DNA from: Hydractinia symbiolongicarpus
Lineage: Eukaryota; Cnidaria; Hydrozoa; Anthoathecata; Hydractiniidae
DNA length: 64,000 nt
Direction of reading: 5' to 3'
Assembly: GCF_029227915.1 (NCBI RefSeq)
Contig: NC_079888.1
Coordinates: 22,300,001-22,364,000 of the forward strand
A model generated the notes under the pieces. The model had not been told where the DNA came from, searched no databases, and was given only the letters and a program-made list of their open reading frames with translations. The position numbers and the translations under genes were made by a program. Positions 1 through 14,300 of the stretch are shown here, piece by piece; position 1 is the first letter of the stretch, and every line of letters starts with the position of its first letter.

Positions 1-3000
1 AATAATTTAAAAAATCGTTCTGGAAATGAGTTTACTCCCTGGGTACTTTCTTTGTATAGTTTTGACTATACGGGCCGAGTCCGCGATTTAGGGAAATCGC
101 AGGTTTTCGTTTGCCGGCGATTAAACAGCTTTTTTTCAGCGTCTCATCAAAAATAAAAACATTTTTAAAAACTACAAGTCTCATGCGTTTTAGTGGTGAA
201 AAAATAATTTAAAAAATCGTTCGGGAAATGAGTTTACTCCGTGGGTACTTTCTTTGTATACTTTTGACTATACGGGCCAAGCCGGGATTTACGGGAAATC
301 GCGGGTTTTCGTTTGCCGGCGATTAAACTTCTTTTATTCAGCGTCTCATCAAAAATGAAAGCATTTTTAAAAACTACAAGTCTTATGCGTTTTAGTGGTG
401 AAAAAATAATTTAAAAAATCGTTCTGGAAATGAGTTTACTCACAGGGTACTTTCTTTGTAACATTCGACTATACGTGCCAAGCCCGGGATTTACGGGAAA
501 TCGCGGGTTTTCGTTTGCCGGCGATTATACTGCTTTTATTCAGCGTCTCATCAAAAATGAAAACATTCTTGAAAACTACAAGTCTCATGCGTTTTAGTGG
601 TGAAATAATAATTTAAAAAATCGTTTGGGAAATGAGTTTACTCCCTAGGAACTTTCTTTGTATACTTTTAACTATACGGGCTGAGTCCAGGATTTACGGG
701 AAATCGCGGGTTTTCGTTTGCCGGCGATTAAACATCTTTTATTCAGCGTCTCATCAAAAATGAAAACATTTTTGAAAACTTCAAGTCTCATGCGTTTTAG
801 TGGTGAAAAAATAATTTAAAAAATCGTTCGGGAAATGAGTTTACTCCCTGGGTACTTTCTTTGTATACTTTTGACTATACGGGCCAAGCCGGGATTTACG
901 GGAAATCGCGGGTTTTCGTTTGCCGGCGATTAAACTTCTTTTATTCAGCGGCTCATCAAAAATGAAAACATTTTTAAAAACTTCAAGTCTTATGCGTTTT
1001 AGTGTTGAAAAAATAATTTTAAAAATCGTTCTGGAAATGAGTTTACTCACAAGGTACTTTCTTTGTATACATTCGACTATACGGGCCAAGCCCGGGATTT
1101 ACGGGAAATCGCGGGTTTTCGTTTTCCGGCGATTAAACCTCTTTCATTAAGCGTCTCATGAAAAATGAAGACATTTTTGAAAACTACAAGTCTCATGCGT
1201 TTTAGTGGTGAAAAAAAAATTTAAAAAATCGATCTGGAAATGAGTTTACTCCCTGGGTACTTTTTTGTATACATTCGACTATACGGGCCAAGCCCCGGAT
1301 TTACGGGAAAACGCGGGATTTCATTTGCCGGCGATTAAACCTCTTTCATTAAGCGTCTCATCAAAAATGAAAACATTTTTGAAAACTACAAGTCTCATGC
1401 GTTTTAGTGGTGAAAAAATAATTTAAAAAATCGTTCGGGAAATGTGTTTACTCCCTGGGTACTTTCTTTGTATACTTTTGACTATACGGGCCGAGTCTGG
1501 GATTTACGGGAAATCGCGGATTTTCGTTTGCCGGCGATTAAACTTCTTTTATTCAGCGTCCCATCAAATATGAAAATATTTTTGAAAACTACAAGTCTCA
1601 TGCGTTTAGTGGTAAAAAAATAATATAAAAAATCGTTCGGGAAATGAGTTTACTCCCTGGGTACTTTCTTTGTATACTTTTGACTATACGGGCTAAGCCC
1701 GGGATTTACGGGATATTGCGGGTTTTCGTTTGCCGGCGATTAAACTTATTTTATTCAGCGTCTCATCAAAAATGAGAACATTTCTAAAAACTACAAGTCT
1801 TTTGCGTTTTAGTGGTGAAAAAATAATTTAAAAAATCGTTCTGGAAATGAGTTTACTCCCTGGGTACTTTCTTTCTATAGTTTTGACTATACGGGCCGAC
1901 TCCGGGATTTAGGGAAATCGCAGGTTTTCGTTTGCCGGCGATTAAACTGCTTTTTTTCAGCGTCTCATCAAAAATAAAAACATTTTTAAAAACTACAAGT
2001 CTCATGCGTTTTAGTGGTGAAAAAATAATTTAAAAAATCGTTCCGGGAAATGAGTTTACTCCCTGGGTACTTTCTTTGTATACTTTTGACTATACGGGCC
2101 GAGTCTGGGATTTACGGGAAATCGCGGATTTTCGTTTGCCGGCGATTAAACTTCTTTTATTCAGCGTCCCATCAAATATGAAAATATTTTTGAAAACTAC
2201 AAGTTTCATGCGTTTAGTGGTAAAAAACTAATATAAAAAATCGTTCGGGAAATGAGTTTACTCCCTGGGTACTTTCTTTGTATACTTTTGACTATACGGG
2301 CCGAGCCCGGGATTTACGGGAAATTGCGGGTTTTCGTTTGCCGGCGATTAAATTTCTTTTATTCAGCGTCTCATCAAATATGAAAACATTTTTAAAAACT
2401 ACAAGTCTTATGCGTTTTAGTGGTGAAAAAATAATTTAAAAAATCGTTCTGGAAATGAGTTTACTCCCTGGGTACTTTCTTTGTATAGTTTTGACTATAC
2501 GGGCCGAGTCCGGGATTTAGGGAAATCGCAGGTTTTCGTTTGCCGGCGATTAAACAGCTTTTTTTCAGCGTCTCATCAAAAATAAAAACATTTTTAAAAA
2601 CTACAAGTCTCATGCGTTTTAGTGGTGAAAAAATAATTTAAAAAATCGTTCGGGAAATGAGTTTACTCCCTGGGTACTTTCTTTGTATACTTTTGACTAT
2701 ACGGGCCAAGCCGGGATTTACGGGAAATCGCGGTTTTCGTTTGCCGGCGATTAAACTTCTTTTATTCAGCGTCTCACCAAAAATAAAAACATTTTTAAAA
2801 ACTACAAGTCTTATGCGTTTTAGTGGTGAAAAAATAATTTAAAAAATCGTTCTGGAAATGAGTTTACTCACAGGATACTTTCTTTGTATACATTTGACTA
2901 TACGGGCCAAGCCCGGGATTTACGGAAAATCGCAGGTTTTCGTTTTCCGGCGATTAAACCTCTTTCATTAAGCGTCTCATCAAAAATGAAAACATTTTTG

Positions 3001-5489
3001 AAAACTACAAGTCTCATGCGTTTTAGTTGTGAAAAAAAATTTTAAAAAATCGTTCGGGAAATGAGTTAACTCCCTGGGTACTTTCTTTGTATACTTTTGA
3101 CTATACGGGCCAAGCCCGGGATTTACCGGAAATTGCGGGTTTTCGTTTGCCGGCGATTAAACTTCTTTTATTCAGCGTCTCATCAAAAATGAAAACATTT
3201 TTAAAAACTACAAGTCTTATGCGTTTTAGTGGTGAAAAAATAATTTAAAAAATCGTTCTGGAAATGAGTTTAATCCCTGGGTACTTTCTTTGTATAGTTT
3301 TGACTATACGGGCCGAGTCCGGGATTTAGGGAAATCGCAGGTTTTCGTTTGCCGGCGATTAAACAGCTTTTTTTCAGCGTCTCATCAAAAATAAAAACAT
3401 TTTTAAAAACTACAAGTCTCATGCGTTTTAGTGGTGAAAAAATAATTTAAAAAATCGTTCGGGAAATGAGTTTACTCCCTGGGTACTTTCTTTGTATACA
3501 TTTGACTATACGGGCCAAGCCCGGGATTTACGGAAAATCGCAGGTTTTCGTTTTCCGGCGATTAAACCTCTTTCATTAAGCGTCTCATCAAAAATGAAAA
3601 CATTTTTGAAAACTACAAGTCTCATGCGTTTTAGTTGTGAAAAAAAATTTTAAAAAATCGTTCGGGAAATGAGTTAACTCCCTGGGTACTTTCTTTGTAT
3701 ACTTTTGACTATACGGGCCAAGCCCGGGATTTACCGGAAATTGCGGGTTTTCGTTTGCCGGCGATTAAACTTCTTTTATTCAGCGTCTCATCAAAAATGA
3801 AAACATTTTTAAAAACTACAAGTCTTATGCGTTTTAGTGGTGAAAAAATAATTTAAAAAATCGTTCTGGAAATGAGTTTAATCCCTGGGTACTTTCTTTG
3901 TATAGTTTTGACTATACGGGCCGAGTCCGGGATTTAGGGAAATCGCAGGTTTTCGTTTGCCGGCGATTAAACAGCTTTTTTTCAGCGTCTCATCAAAAAT
4001 AAAAACATTTTTAAAAACTACAAGTCTCATGCGTTTTAGTGGTGAAAAAATAATTTAAAAAATCGTTCGGGAAATGAGTTTACTCCCTGGGTACTTTCTT
4101 TGTATACTTTTGACTATACGGGCCAAGCCGGGATTTACGGGAAATCGCGGGTTTTCGTTTGCCGGCGATTAAACTTCTTTTATTCAGCGTCTCACCAAAA
4201 ATGAAAACATTTTTAAAAACTACAAGTCTTATGCGTTTTAGTGGTGAAAAAATAATTTAAAAAATCGTTCTGGAAATGAGTTTACTCACAGGATACTTTC
4301 TTTGTATACATTTGACTATACGGGCCAAGCCCGGGATTTACGGAAAATCGCAGGTTTTCGTTTTCCGGCGATTAAACCTCTTTCATTAAGCGTCTCATCA
4401 AAAATGAAAACATTTTTGAAAACTACAAGTCTCATGCGTTTTAGTTGTGAAAAAAAACTTTAAAAAATCGTTCGGAAAATGAGTTAACTCCCTGGGTACT
4501 TTCTTTGTATACATTCGACTATACGGGCCAAGCCCCGGATTTACGGGAAAATGCGGGATTTCGTTTGCCGGCGATTAAACCTCTTTCATTAAGCGTCTCA
4601 TCAAAAATGAAAACATTTTTGAAAACTACAAGTCTCATGCGTTTTAGTGGTGAAAAAATAATTTAAAAAATCGTTCGGGAAATGAGTTTACTCCCTGGGT
4701 ACTTCCTTTGTATACTTTTGACTATACGGGCCAAGCCGGGATTTACGGGAAATTGCGGGTTTTCGTTTGCCGGCGATTAAACTTCTTTTAATCAGCGTCT
4801 CACCAAAAATGAAAACATTTTTAAAAACTACAAGTCTTATGCGTCTTAGTGGTGAAAAAATAATTTAAAAAATCGTTCGGGAAATGAGTTTACTCCCTGG
4901 GTACTTTCTTTGTATACTTTTGACTATACGGGCCAAGCCGGGATTTACGGGAAATTGCGGGTTTGCGTTTGCCGGCGATTAAACTTCTTTTAATCAGCGT
5001 CTCACCAAAAATGAAAACATTTTTAAAAACTACAAGTCTTATGCGTTTTAGTGGTGAAAAAATAATTTAAAAAATCGTTCTGGAAATGAGTTTACTCCCT
5101 GGGTACTTCCTTTGTATACTTTTGACTATACGGGCCAAGCCGGGATTTACGGGAAATTGCGGGTTTTCGTTTGCCGGCGATTAAACTTCTTTTAATCAGC
5201 GTCTCACCAAAAATGAAAACATTTTTAAAAACTACAAGTCTTATGCGTCTTAGTGGTGAAAAAATAATTTAAAAAATCGTTCGGGAAATGAGTTTACTCC
5301 CTGGGTACTTTCTTTGTATACTTTTGACTATACGGGCCAAGCCGGGATTTACGGGAAATTGCGGGTTTGCGTTTGCCGGCGATTAAACTTCTTTTAATCA
5401 GCGTCTCACCAAAAATGAAAACATTTTTAAAAACTACAAGTCTTATGCGTTTTAGTGGTGAAAAAATAATTTAAAAAATCGTTCTGGAA

Positions 5490-8329
5490 ATGAGTTTACT
5501 CACAGAATACTTTCTTTGTATACATTTGACTATACGGGCCAAGCCCGGGATTTACGGAAAATCGCAGGTTTTCGTTTTCCGGCGATTAAACCTCTTTCAT
5601 TAAGCGTCTCATCAAAAATGAAAACATTTTTGAAAACTACAAGTCTCATGCGTTTTAGTTGTGAAAAAAAATTTTAAAAAATCGTTCGGGAAATGAGTTA
5701 ACTCCCTGGGTACTTTCTTTGTATACATTCGACTATACGGGCCAAGCCCCGGATTTACGGGAAAACGCGGGATTTCGTTTGCCGGCGATTAAACATCTTT
5801 TATTAAGCGTCTCATCAAAAATGAAAACATTTTTGAAAACTACAAGTCTCATGCGTTTTAGTTGTGAAAAAAAATTTTAAAAAATCGTTCGGGAAATGAG
5901 TTAACTCCCTGGGTACTTTCTTTGTATACATTCGACTATACGGGCCAAGCCCCGGATTTACGGGAAATCGCGGGTTTGCGTTTGCCGGCGATTAAACTTC
6001 TTTTAATCAGCGTCTCACCAAAAATGAAAACATTTTTAAAAACTACAAGTCTTATGCGTTTTAGTGGTGAAAAAATAATTTAAAAAATCGTTCTGGAAAT
6101 GAGTTTACTCACAGAATACTTTCTTTGTATACATTTGACTATACGGGCCAAGCCCGGGATTTACGGAAAATCGCAGGTTTTCGTTTTCCGGCGATTAAAC
6201 CTCTTTCATTAAGCGTCTCATCAAAAATGAAAACATTTTTGAAAAGTACAAGTCTCATGCGTTTTAGTTGTGAAAAAAAATTTTAAAAAATCGTTCGGGA
6301 AATGAGTTAACTCCCTGGGTACTTTCTTTGTATACATTCGACTATACGGGCCAAGCCCCGGATTTACGGGAAAACGCGGGATTTCGTTTGCCGGCGATTA
6401 AACATCTTTCATTAAGCGTCTCATCAAAAATGAAAACATTTTTGAAAACTACAAGTCTCATGCGTTTTAGTGGTGAAAAAATAAATTAAAAAATCGTTCG
6501 GGAAATGAGTTTACTCCCTGGGTACTTTCTTTGTATACTTTTGACTATACGGGCCGAGTCTGGGATTTACGGGAAATCGCGGATTTCGTTTGCCGGCGAT
6601 TAAACTTCTTTTATTCAGCGTCCCATCAAATATGAAAATATTTTTGAAAACTACAAGTCTCATGCGTTTAGTGGTAAAAAAATAATATAAAAAATCGTTC
6701 GGGAAATGAGTTTACTCCCTGGGTACTTTCTTTGTATACTTTTGACTATACGTGCCAAGCCCGGGATTTACGGGAAATTGCGGGTTTTCGTTTGCCGACG
6801 ATTAAACTTCTTCTATTCAGCGTCTCATCAAAAATGAAAACCTTTTTAAAAACTACAAGTCTTATGCGTTTTAGTGGTGAAAAAGTAATTTAAAAAATCG
6901 TTCTGGAAATGAGTTTACTCACAGAATACTTTCTTTGTATACATTTGACTATACGGGCCAAGCCCGGGATTTACGGAAAATCGCAGGTTTTCGTTTTCCG
7001 GCGATTAAACCTCTTTCATTAAGCGTCTCATCAAAAATGAAAACATTTTTGAAAACTACAAGTCTCATGCGTTTTAGTTGTGAAAAAAAATTTTAAAAAA
7101 TCGTTCGGGAAATGAGTTAACTCCCTGGGTACTTTCTTTGTATACATTCGACTATACGGGCCAAGCCCCGGATTTACGGGAAAACGCGGGATTTCGTTTG
7201 CCGGCGATTAAACATCTTTCATTAAGCGTCTCATCAAAAATAAAAACATTTTTGAAAACTACAAGTCTCATGCGTTTTAGTTGTGAAAAAAAATTTTAAA
7301 AAATCGTTCGGGAAATGAGTTAACTCCCTGGGTACTTTCTTTGTATACATTCGACTATACGGGCCAAGCCCCGGATTTACGGGAAATCGCGGGTTTGCGT
7401 TTGACGGCGATTAAACTTCTTTTAATCAGCGTCTCACCAAAAATGAAAACATTTTTAAAAACTACAAGTCTTATGCGTTTTAGTGGTGAAAAAATAATTT
7501 AAAAAATCGTTCTGGAAATGAGTTTACTCACAGAATACTTTCTTTGTATACATTTGACTATACGGGCCAAGCCCGGGATTTACGGAAAATCGCAGGTTTT
7601 CGTTTTCCGACGATTAAACCTCTTTCATTAAGCGTCTCATCAAAAATGAAAACATTTTTGAAAACTACAAGTCTCATGCGTTTTAGTTGTGAAAAAAAAT
7701 TTTAAAAAATCGTTCGGGAAATGAGTTAACTCCCTGGGTACTTTCTTTGTATACATTCGACTATACGGGCCAAGCCCCGGATTTACGGGAAAACGCGGGA
7801 TTTCGTTTGCCGGCGATTAAACATCTTTCATTAAGCGTCTCATCAAAAATGAAAACATTTTTGAAAACTACAAGTCTCATGCGTTTTAGTGGTGAAAAAA
7901 TAAATTAAAAAATCGTTCGGGAAATGAGTTTACTCCCTGGGTACTTTCTTTGTATACTTTTGACTATACGGGCCGAGTCTGGGATTTACGGGAAATCGCG
8001 GATTTCGTTTGCCGGCGATTAAACTTCTTTTATTCAGCGTCCCATCAAATATGAAAATATTTTTGAAAACTACAAGTCTCATGCGTTTAGTGGTAAAAAA
8101 ATAATATAAAAAATCGTTCGGGAAATGAGTTTACTCCCTGGGTACTTTCTTTGTATACTTTTTGACTATACGTGCCAAGCCCGGGATTTACGGGAAATTG
8201 CGGGTTTTCGTTTGCCGGCGATTAAACTTCTTCTATTCAGCGTCTCATCAAAAATGAAAACATTTTTAAAAACTACAAGTCTTATGCGTTTTAGTGGTGA
8301 AAAAAGAATTTAAAAAATCGTTCTGGAAA
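5490..8329. repeat. Higher-order repeat, two copies of ~1,419 bp (7 monomers)
   Basis: A run of seven distinguishable monomers is repeated once in tandem. The marker ACAGAATAC occurs at about 5502, 6111, 6921 and 7530. The spacings are 609, 810 and 609 bp, so the pattern repeats after 1,419 bp. The order of the other variants also repeats at this offset, including the GAGTCTGGG type and the TACGTGCCAAGCCC type. Unit 1 is about 5490-6909 and unit 2 about 6910-8329. The pattern ends where the next monomer carries CTCCCTGGGTAC instead of the CACAGAATAC variant. Boundaries are approximate because neighbouring monomers are so alike. Confidence 0.8.
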
Positions 8330-11300
8330 TGAGTTTACTCCCTGGGTACTTTCTTTGTATAGTTTTGACTATACGGGCCGAGTCCGGGATTTACGGGAAA
8401 TCGCGGATTTCGTTTACCGGCGATTAAACTTCTTTTATTCAGCGTCCCATCAAATATGAAAATATTTTTGAAAACTACAAGTCTCATGCGTTTAGTGGTA
8501 AAAAAATAATATAAAAAATCGTTCGGGAAATGAGTTTACTCCCTGGGTACTTTCTTTGTATACTTTTGACTATACGGGCCAAGCCGGGATTTACGGGAAA
8601 TTGCGGGTTTGCGTTTGCCGGCGATTAAACTTCTTTTAATCAGCGTCTCACCAAAAATGAAAACATTTTTAAAAACTACAAGTCTTATGCGTTTTAGTGG
8701 TGAAAAAATTTTAAAAAATCGTTCGGGAAATGAGTTAACTCCCTGGGTACTTTCTTTGTATACATTCGACTATACGGGCCAAGCCCCGGATTTACGGGAA
8801 AACGCGGGATTTCGTTTGCCGGCGATTAAACATCTTTCATTAAGCGTCTCATCAAAAATGAAAACATTTTTGAAAACTACAAGTCTCATGCGTTTTAGTG
8901 GTGAAAAAATAAATTAAAAAATCGTTTGGGAAATGAGTTTACTCCCTGGGTACTTTCTTTGTATACTTTTGACTATACGGGCCGAGTCTGGGATTTACGG
9001 GAAATCGCGGATTTCGTTTGCCGGCGATTAAACTTCTTTTATTCAGCGTCCCATCAAATATGAAAATATTTTTGAAAACTACAAGTCTCATGCGTTTAGT
9101 GGTAAAAAAATAATATAAAAAATCGTTCGGGAAATGAGTTTACTCCCTGGGTACTTTCTTTGTATACTTTTTGACTATACGTGCCAAGCCCGGGATTTAC
9201 GGGAAATCGCAGGTTTTCGTTTGCCGGCGATTAAACTGCTTTTTTTCAGCGTCTCATCAAAAATGAAAACATTTTTGAAAACTACAAGTCTCATGCGTTT
9301 TAGTTGTGAAAAAAAAATTTATAAAATCGTTCGGGAAATGAGTTAACTCCCTGGGTACTTTCTTTGTATACATTCGACTATACGGGCCAAGCCCCGGATT
9401 TACGGGAAAACGCAGGATTTCGTTTGCCGGCGATTAAACATCTTTCATTAAGCGTCTCATCAAAAATGAAAACATTTTTGAAAACTACAAGTCTCATGCG
9501 TTTTAGTGGTGAAAAAATAAATTAAAAAATCGTTCGGGAAATGAGTTTACTCCCTGGGTACTTTCTTTGTATACTTTTGACTATACGGGCCGAGTCTGGG
9601 ATTTACGGGAAATCGCGGATTTCGTTTGCCGGCGATTAAACTCCTTTTATTCAGCGTCCCATCAAATATGAAAATATTTTTGAAAACTACAAGTCTCATG
9701 CGTTTAGTGGTAAAAAAATAATATAAAAAATCGTTCGGGAAATGAGTTTACTCCCTGGGTACTTTCTTTGTATACTTTTGACTATACGTGCCAAGCTCGG
9801 GATTTACGGGAAATTGCGGGTTTTCGTTTGCCGGCGATTAAACTTCTTCTATTCGGCGTCTCATCAAAAATGAAAACATTTTTAAAAACTACAAGTCTTA
9901 TGCGTTTTAGTGGTGAAAACATAATTTAAAAAATCGTTCTGGAAATGAGTTTACTCCCTGGATACTTTCTTTGTATAGTTTTGACTATACGGGCCAAGCC
10001 CTGGATTTACGGGAAAACGCGGGATTTCGTTTGCCGGCGATTAAACATCTTTCATTAAGCGTCTCATCAAAAATGAAAACATTTTTGAAAACTACAAGTC
10101 TTATGCGTTTTAGTGGTGAAAAAATAATTTAAAAAATCGTTCTGGAAATGAGTTTACTCCCTGGGTACTTTCTTTGTATAGTTTTGACTATACGGGCCGA
10201 GTCCGGGATTTACGGGAAATCGCGGATTTCGTTTACCGGCGATTAAACTTCTTTTATTCAGCGTCCCATCAAATATGAAAATATTTTTGAAAACTACAAG
10301 TCTCATGCGTTTAGTGGTAAAAAAATAATATAAAAAATCGTTCGGGAAATGAGTTTACTCCCTGGGTACTTTCTTTGTATACTTTTGACTATACGGGCCA
10401 AGCCGGGATTTACGGGAAATTGCGGGTTTGCGTTTGCCGGCGATTAAACTTCTTTTAATCAGCGTCTCACCAAAAATGAAAACATTTTTAAAAACTACAA
10501 GTCTTATGCGTTTTAGTGGTGAAAAAATAATTTAAAAAATCGTTCTGGAAATGAGTTTACTCACAGAATACTTTCTTTGTATACATTTGACTATACGGGC
10601 CAAGCCCGGGATTTACGGAAAATCGCAGGATTTCGTTTTCCGGCGATTAAACCTCTTTCATTAAGCGTCTCATCAAAAATGAAAACATTTTTGAAAACTA
10701 CAAGTCTCATGCGTTTTAGTTGTGAAAAAAAATTTTAAAAAATCGTTCGGGAAATGAGTTAACTCCCTGGGTACTTTCTTTGTATACATTCGACTATACG
10801 GGCCAAGCCCCGGATTTACGGGAAAACGCAGGATTTCGTTTGCCGGCGATTAAACATCTTTCATTAAGCGTCTCATCAAAAATGAAAACATTTTTGAAAA
10901 CTACAAGTCTCATGCGTTTTAGTGGTGAAAAAATAAATTAAAAAATCGTTCGGGAAATGAGTTTACTCCCTGGGTACTTTCTTTGTATACTTTTGACTAT
11001 ACGGGCCGAGTCTGGGATTTACGGGAAATCGCGGATTTCGTTTGCCGGCGATTAAACTCCTTTTATTCAGCGTCCCATCAAATATGAAAATATTTTTGAA
11101 AACTACAAGTCTCATGCGTTTAGTGGTAAAAAAATAATATAAAAAATCGTTCGGGAAATGAGTTTACTCCCTGGGTACTTTCTTTGTATACTTTTGACTA
11201 TACGTGCCAAGCTCGGGATTTACGGGAAATTGCGGGTTTTCGTTTGCCGGCGATTAAACTTCTTCTATTCGGCGTCTCATCAAAAATGAAAACATTTTTA

Positions 11301-14300
11301 AAAACTACAAGTCTTATGCGTTTTAGTGGTGAAAAAATAATTTAAAAAATCGTTCTGGAAATGAGTTTACTCCCTGGGTACTTTCTTTGTATAGTTTTGA
11401 CTATACGGGCCAAGCCCCGGATTTACGGGAAAACGCGGGATTTCGTTTGCCGGCGATTAAACATCTTTCATTAAGCGTCTCATCAAAAATGAAAACATTT
11501 TTGAAAACTACAAGTCTCATGCGTTTTAGTGGTGAAAAAAAATTTTAAAAACTCGTTCGGGAAATGAATTAACTCCCTGGGTACTTTCTTTGTATACATT
11601 CGACTATACGGGCCAAGCCCCGGATTTACGGGAAAACGCGGGATTTAGTTTGCCGGCGATTAAACATCTTTCATTAAGCGTCTCACCAAAAATGAAAACA
11701 TTTTTAAAAACTACAAGTCTTATGCGTTTTAGTGGTGAAAAAATAATTTAAAAAATCGTTCTGGAAATGAGTTTACTCACAGAATACTTTCTTTGTATAC
11801 ATTTGACTATACGGGCCAAGCCCGGGATTTACGGAAAATCGCAGGTTTTCGTTTTCCGGCGATTAAACCTCTTTCATTAAGCGTCTCATCAAAAATGAAA
11901 ACATTTTTGAAAACTACAAGTCTCATGCGTTTTAGTTGTGAAAAAAATTTTTAAAAAATCGTTCGGGAAATGAGTTAACTCCCTGGGTACTTTCTTTGTA
12001 TACATTCGACTATACGGGCCAAGCCCCGGATTTACGGGAAAACGCGGGATTTCGTTTGCCGGCGATTAAACATCTTTCATTAAGCGTCTCATCAAAAATG
12101 AAAACATTTTTGAAAACTACAAGTCTCATGCGTTTTAGTGGTGAAAAAATAAATTAAAAAATCGTTCGGGAAATGAGTTTACTCCCTGGGTACTTTCTTT
12201 GTATACTTTTGACTATACAGGCCGAGTCTGGGATTTACGGGAAATCGCGGATTTCGTTTGCCGGCGATTAAACTTCTTTTATTCAGCGTCCCATCAAATA
12301 TGAAAATATTTTTGAAAACTACAAGTCTCATGCGTTTAGTGGTAAAAAAATAATATAAAAAATCGTTCGGGAAATGAGTTTACTCCCTGGGTACTTTCTT
12401 TGTATACTTTTGACTATACGTGCCAAGCCCGGGATTTACGGGAAATTGCGGGTTTTCGTTTGCCGGCGATTAAACTTCTTCTATTCGGCGTCTCATCAAA
12501 AATGAAAACATTTTTAAAAACTACAAGTCTTATGCGTTTTAGTGGTGAAAAAATAATTTAAAAAATCGTTCTGGAAATGAGTTTACTCCCTGGGTACTTT
12601 CTTTGTATAGTTTTGACTATACGGGCCAAGCCCCGGATTTACGGGAAAACGCGGGATTTCGTTTGCCGGCGATTAAACATCTTTCATTAAGCGTCTCATC
12701 AAAAATGAAAACATTTTTGAAAACTACAAGTCTCATGCGTTTTAGTGGTGAAAAAAAATTTTAAAAACTCGTTCGGGAAATGAATTAACTCCCTGGGTAC
12801 TTTCTTTGTATACATTCGACTATACGGGCCAAGCCCCGGATTTACGGGAAATCGCGGATTTCGTTTGCCGGCGATTAAACTTCTTTTATTCAGCGTCCCA
12901 TCAAATATGAAAATATTTTTGAAAACTACAAGTCTCATGCGTTTAGTGGTAAAAAAATAATATAAAAAATCGTTCGGGAAATGAGTTTACTCCCTGGGTA
13001 CTTTCTTTGTATACTTTTGACTATACGTGCCAAGCCCGGGATTTACGGGAAATTGCGGGTTTTCGTTTGCCGGCGATTAAACTTCTTCTATTCAGCGTCT
13101 CATCAAAAATGAAAACATTTTTAAAAACTACAAGTCTTATGCGTTTTAGTGGTGAAAAAATAATTTAAAAAATCGTTCTGGAAATGAGTTTACTCCCTGG
13201 GTACTTTCTTTGTATAGTTTTGACTATACGGGCCAAGCCTCGGATTTACGGGAAAACGCGGGATTTCGTTTGCCGGCGATTAAACATCTTTCATTAAGCG
13301 TCTCATCAAAAATGAAAACATTTTTGAAAACTACAAGTCTCATGCGTTTTAGTGGTGAAAAAATAAATTAAAAAATCGTTCGGGAAATGAGTTTACTCCC
13401 TGGGTACTTTCTTTGTATACTTTTGACTATACAGGCCGAGTCTGGGATTTACGGGAAATCGCGGATTTCGTTTGCCGGCGATTAAACTTCTTTTATTCAG
13501 CGTCCCATCAAATATGAAAATATTTTTGAAAACTACAAGTCTCATGCGTTTAGTGGTAAAAAAATAATATAAAAAATCGTTCGGGAAATGAGTTTACTCC
13601 CTGGGTACTTTCTTTGTATACTTTTGACTATACGTGCCAAGCCCGGGATTTACGGGAAATTGCGGGTTTTCGTTTGCCGGCGATTAAACTTCTTCTATTC
13701 GGCGTCTCATCAAAAATGAAAACATTTTTAAAAACTACAAGTCTTATGCGTTTTAGTGGTGAAAAAATAATTTAAAAAATCGTTCTGGAAATGAGTTTAC
13801 TCCCTGGGTACTTTCTTTGTATAGTTTTGACTATACGGGCCAAGCCCCGGATTTACGGGAAAACGCGGGATTTCGTTTGCCGGCGATCAAACATCTTTCA
13901 TTAAGCGTCTCATCAAAAAGGAAAACATTTTTGAAAACTACAAGTCTCATGCGTTTTAGTGGTGAAAAAATAAATTAAAAAATCGTTCGGGAAATGCGTT
14001 TACTCCCTGGGTACTTTCTTTGTATACTTTTGACTATACGGGCCGAGTCTGGGATTTACGGGAAATCGCGGATTTCGTTTGCCGGCGATTAAACTTCTTT
14101 TATTCAGCGTCCCATCAAATATGAAAATATTTTTGAAAACTACAAGTCTCATGCGTTTAGTGGTAAAAAAATAATATAAAAAATCGTTCGGGAAATGAGT
14201 TTACTCCCTGGGTACTTTCTTTGTATACTTTTGACTATACGTGCCAAGCCCGGGATTTACGGGAAATTGCGGGTTTTCGTTTGCCGGCGATTAAACTTCT

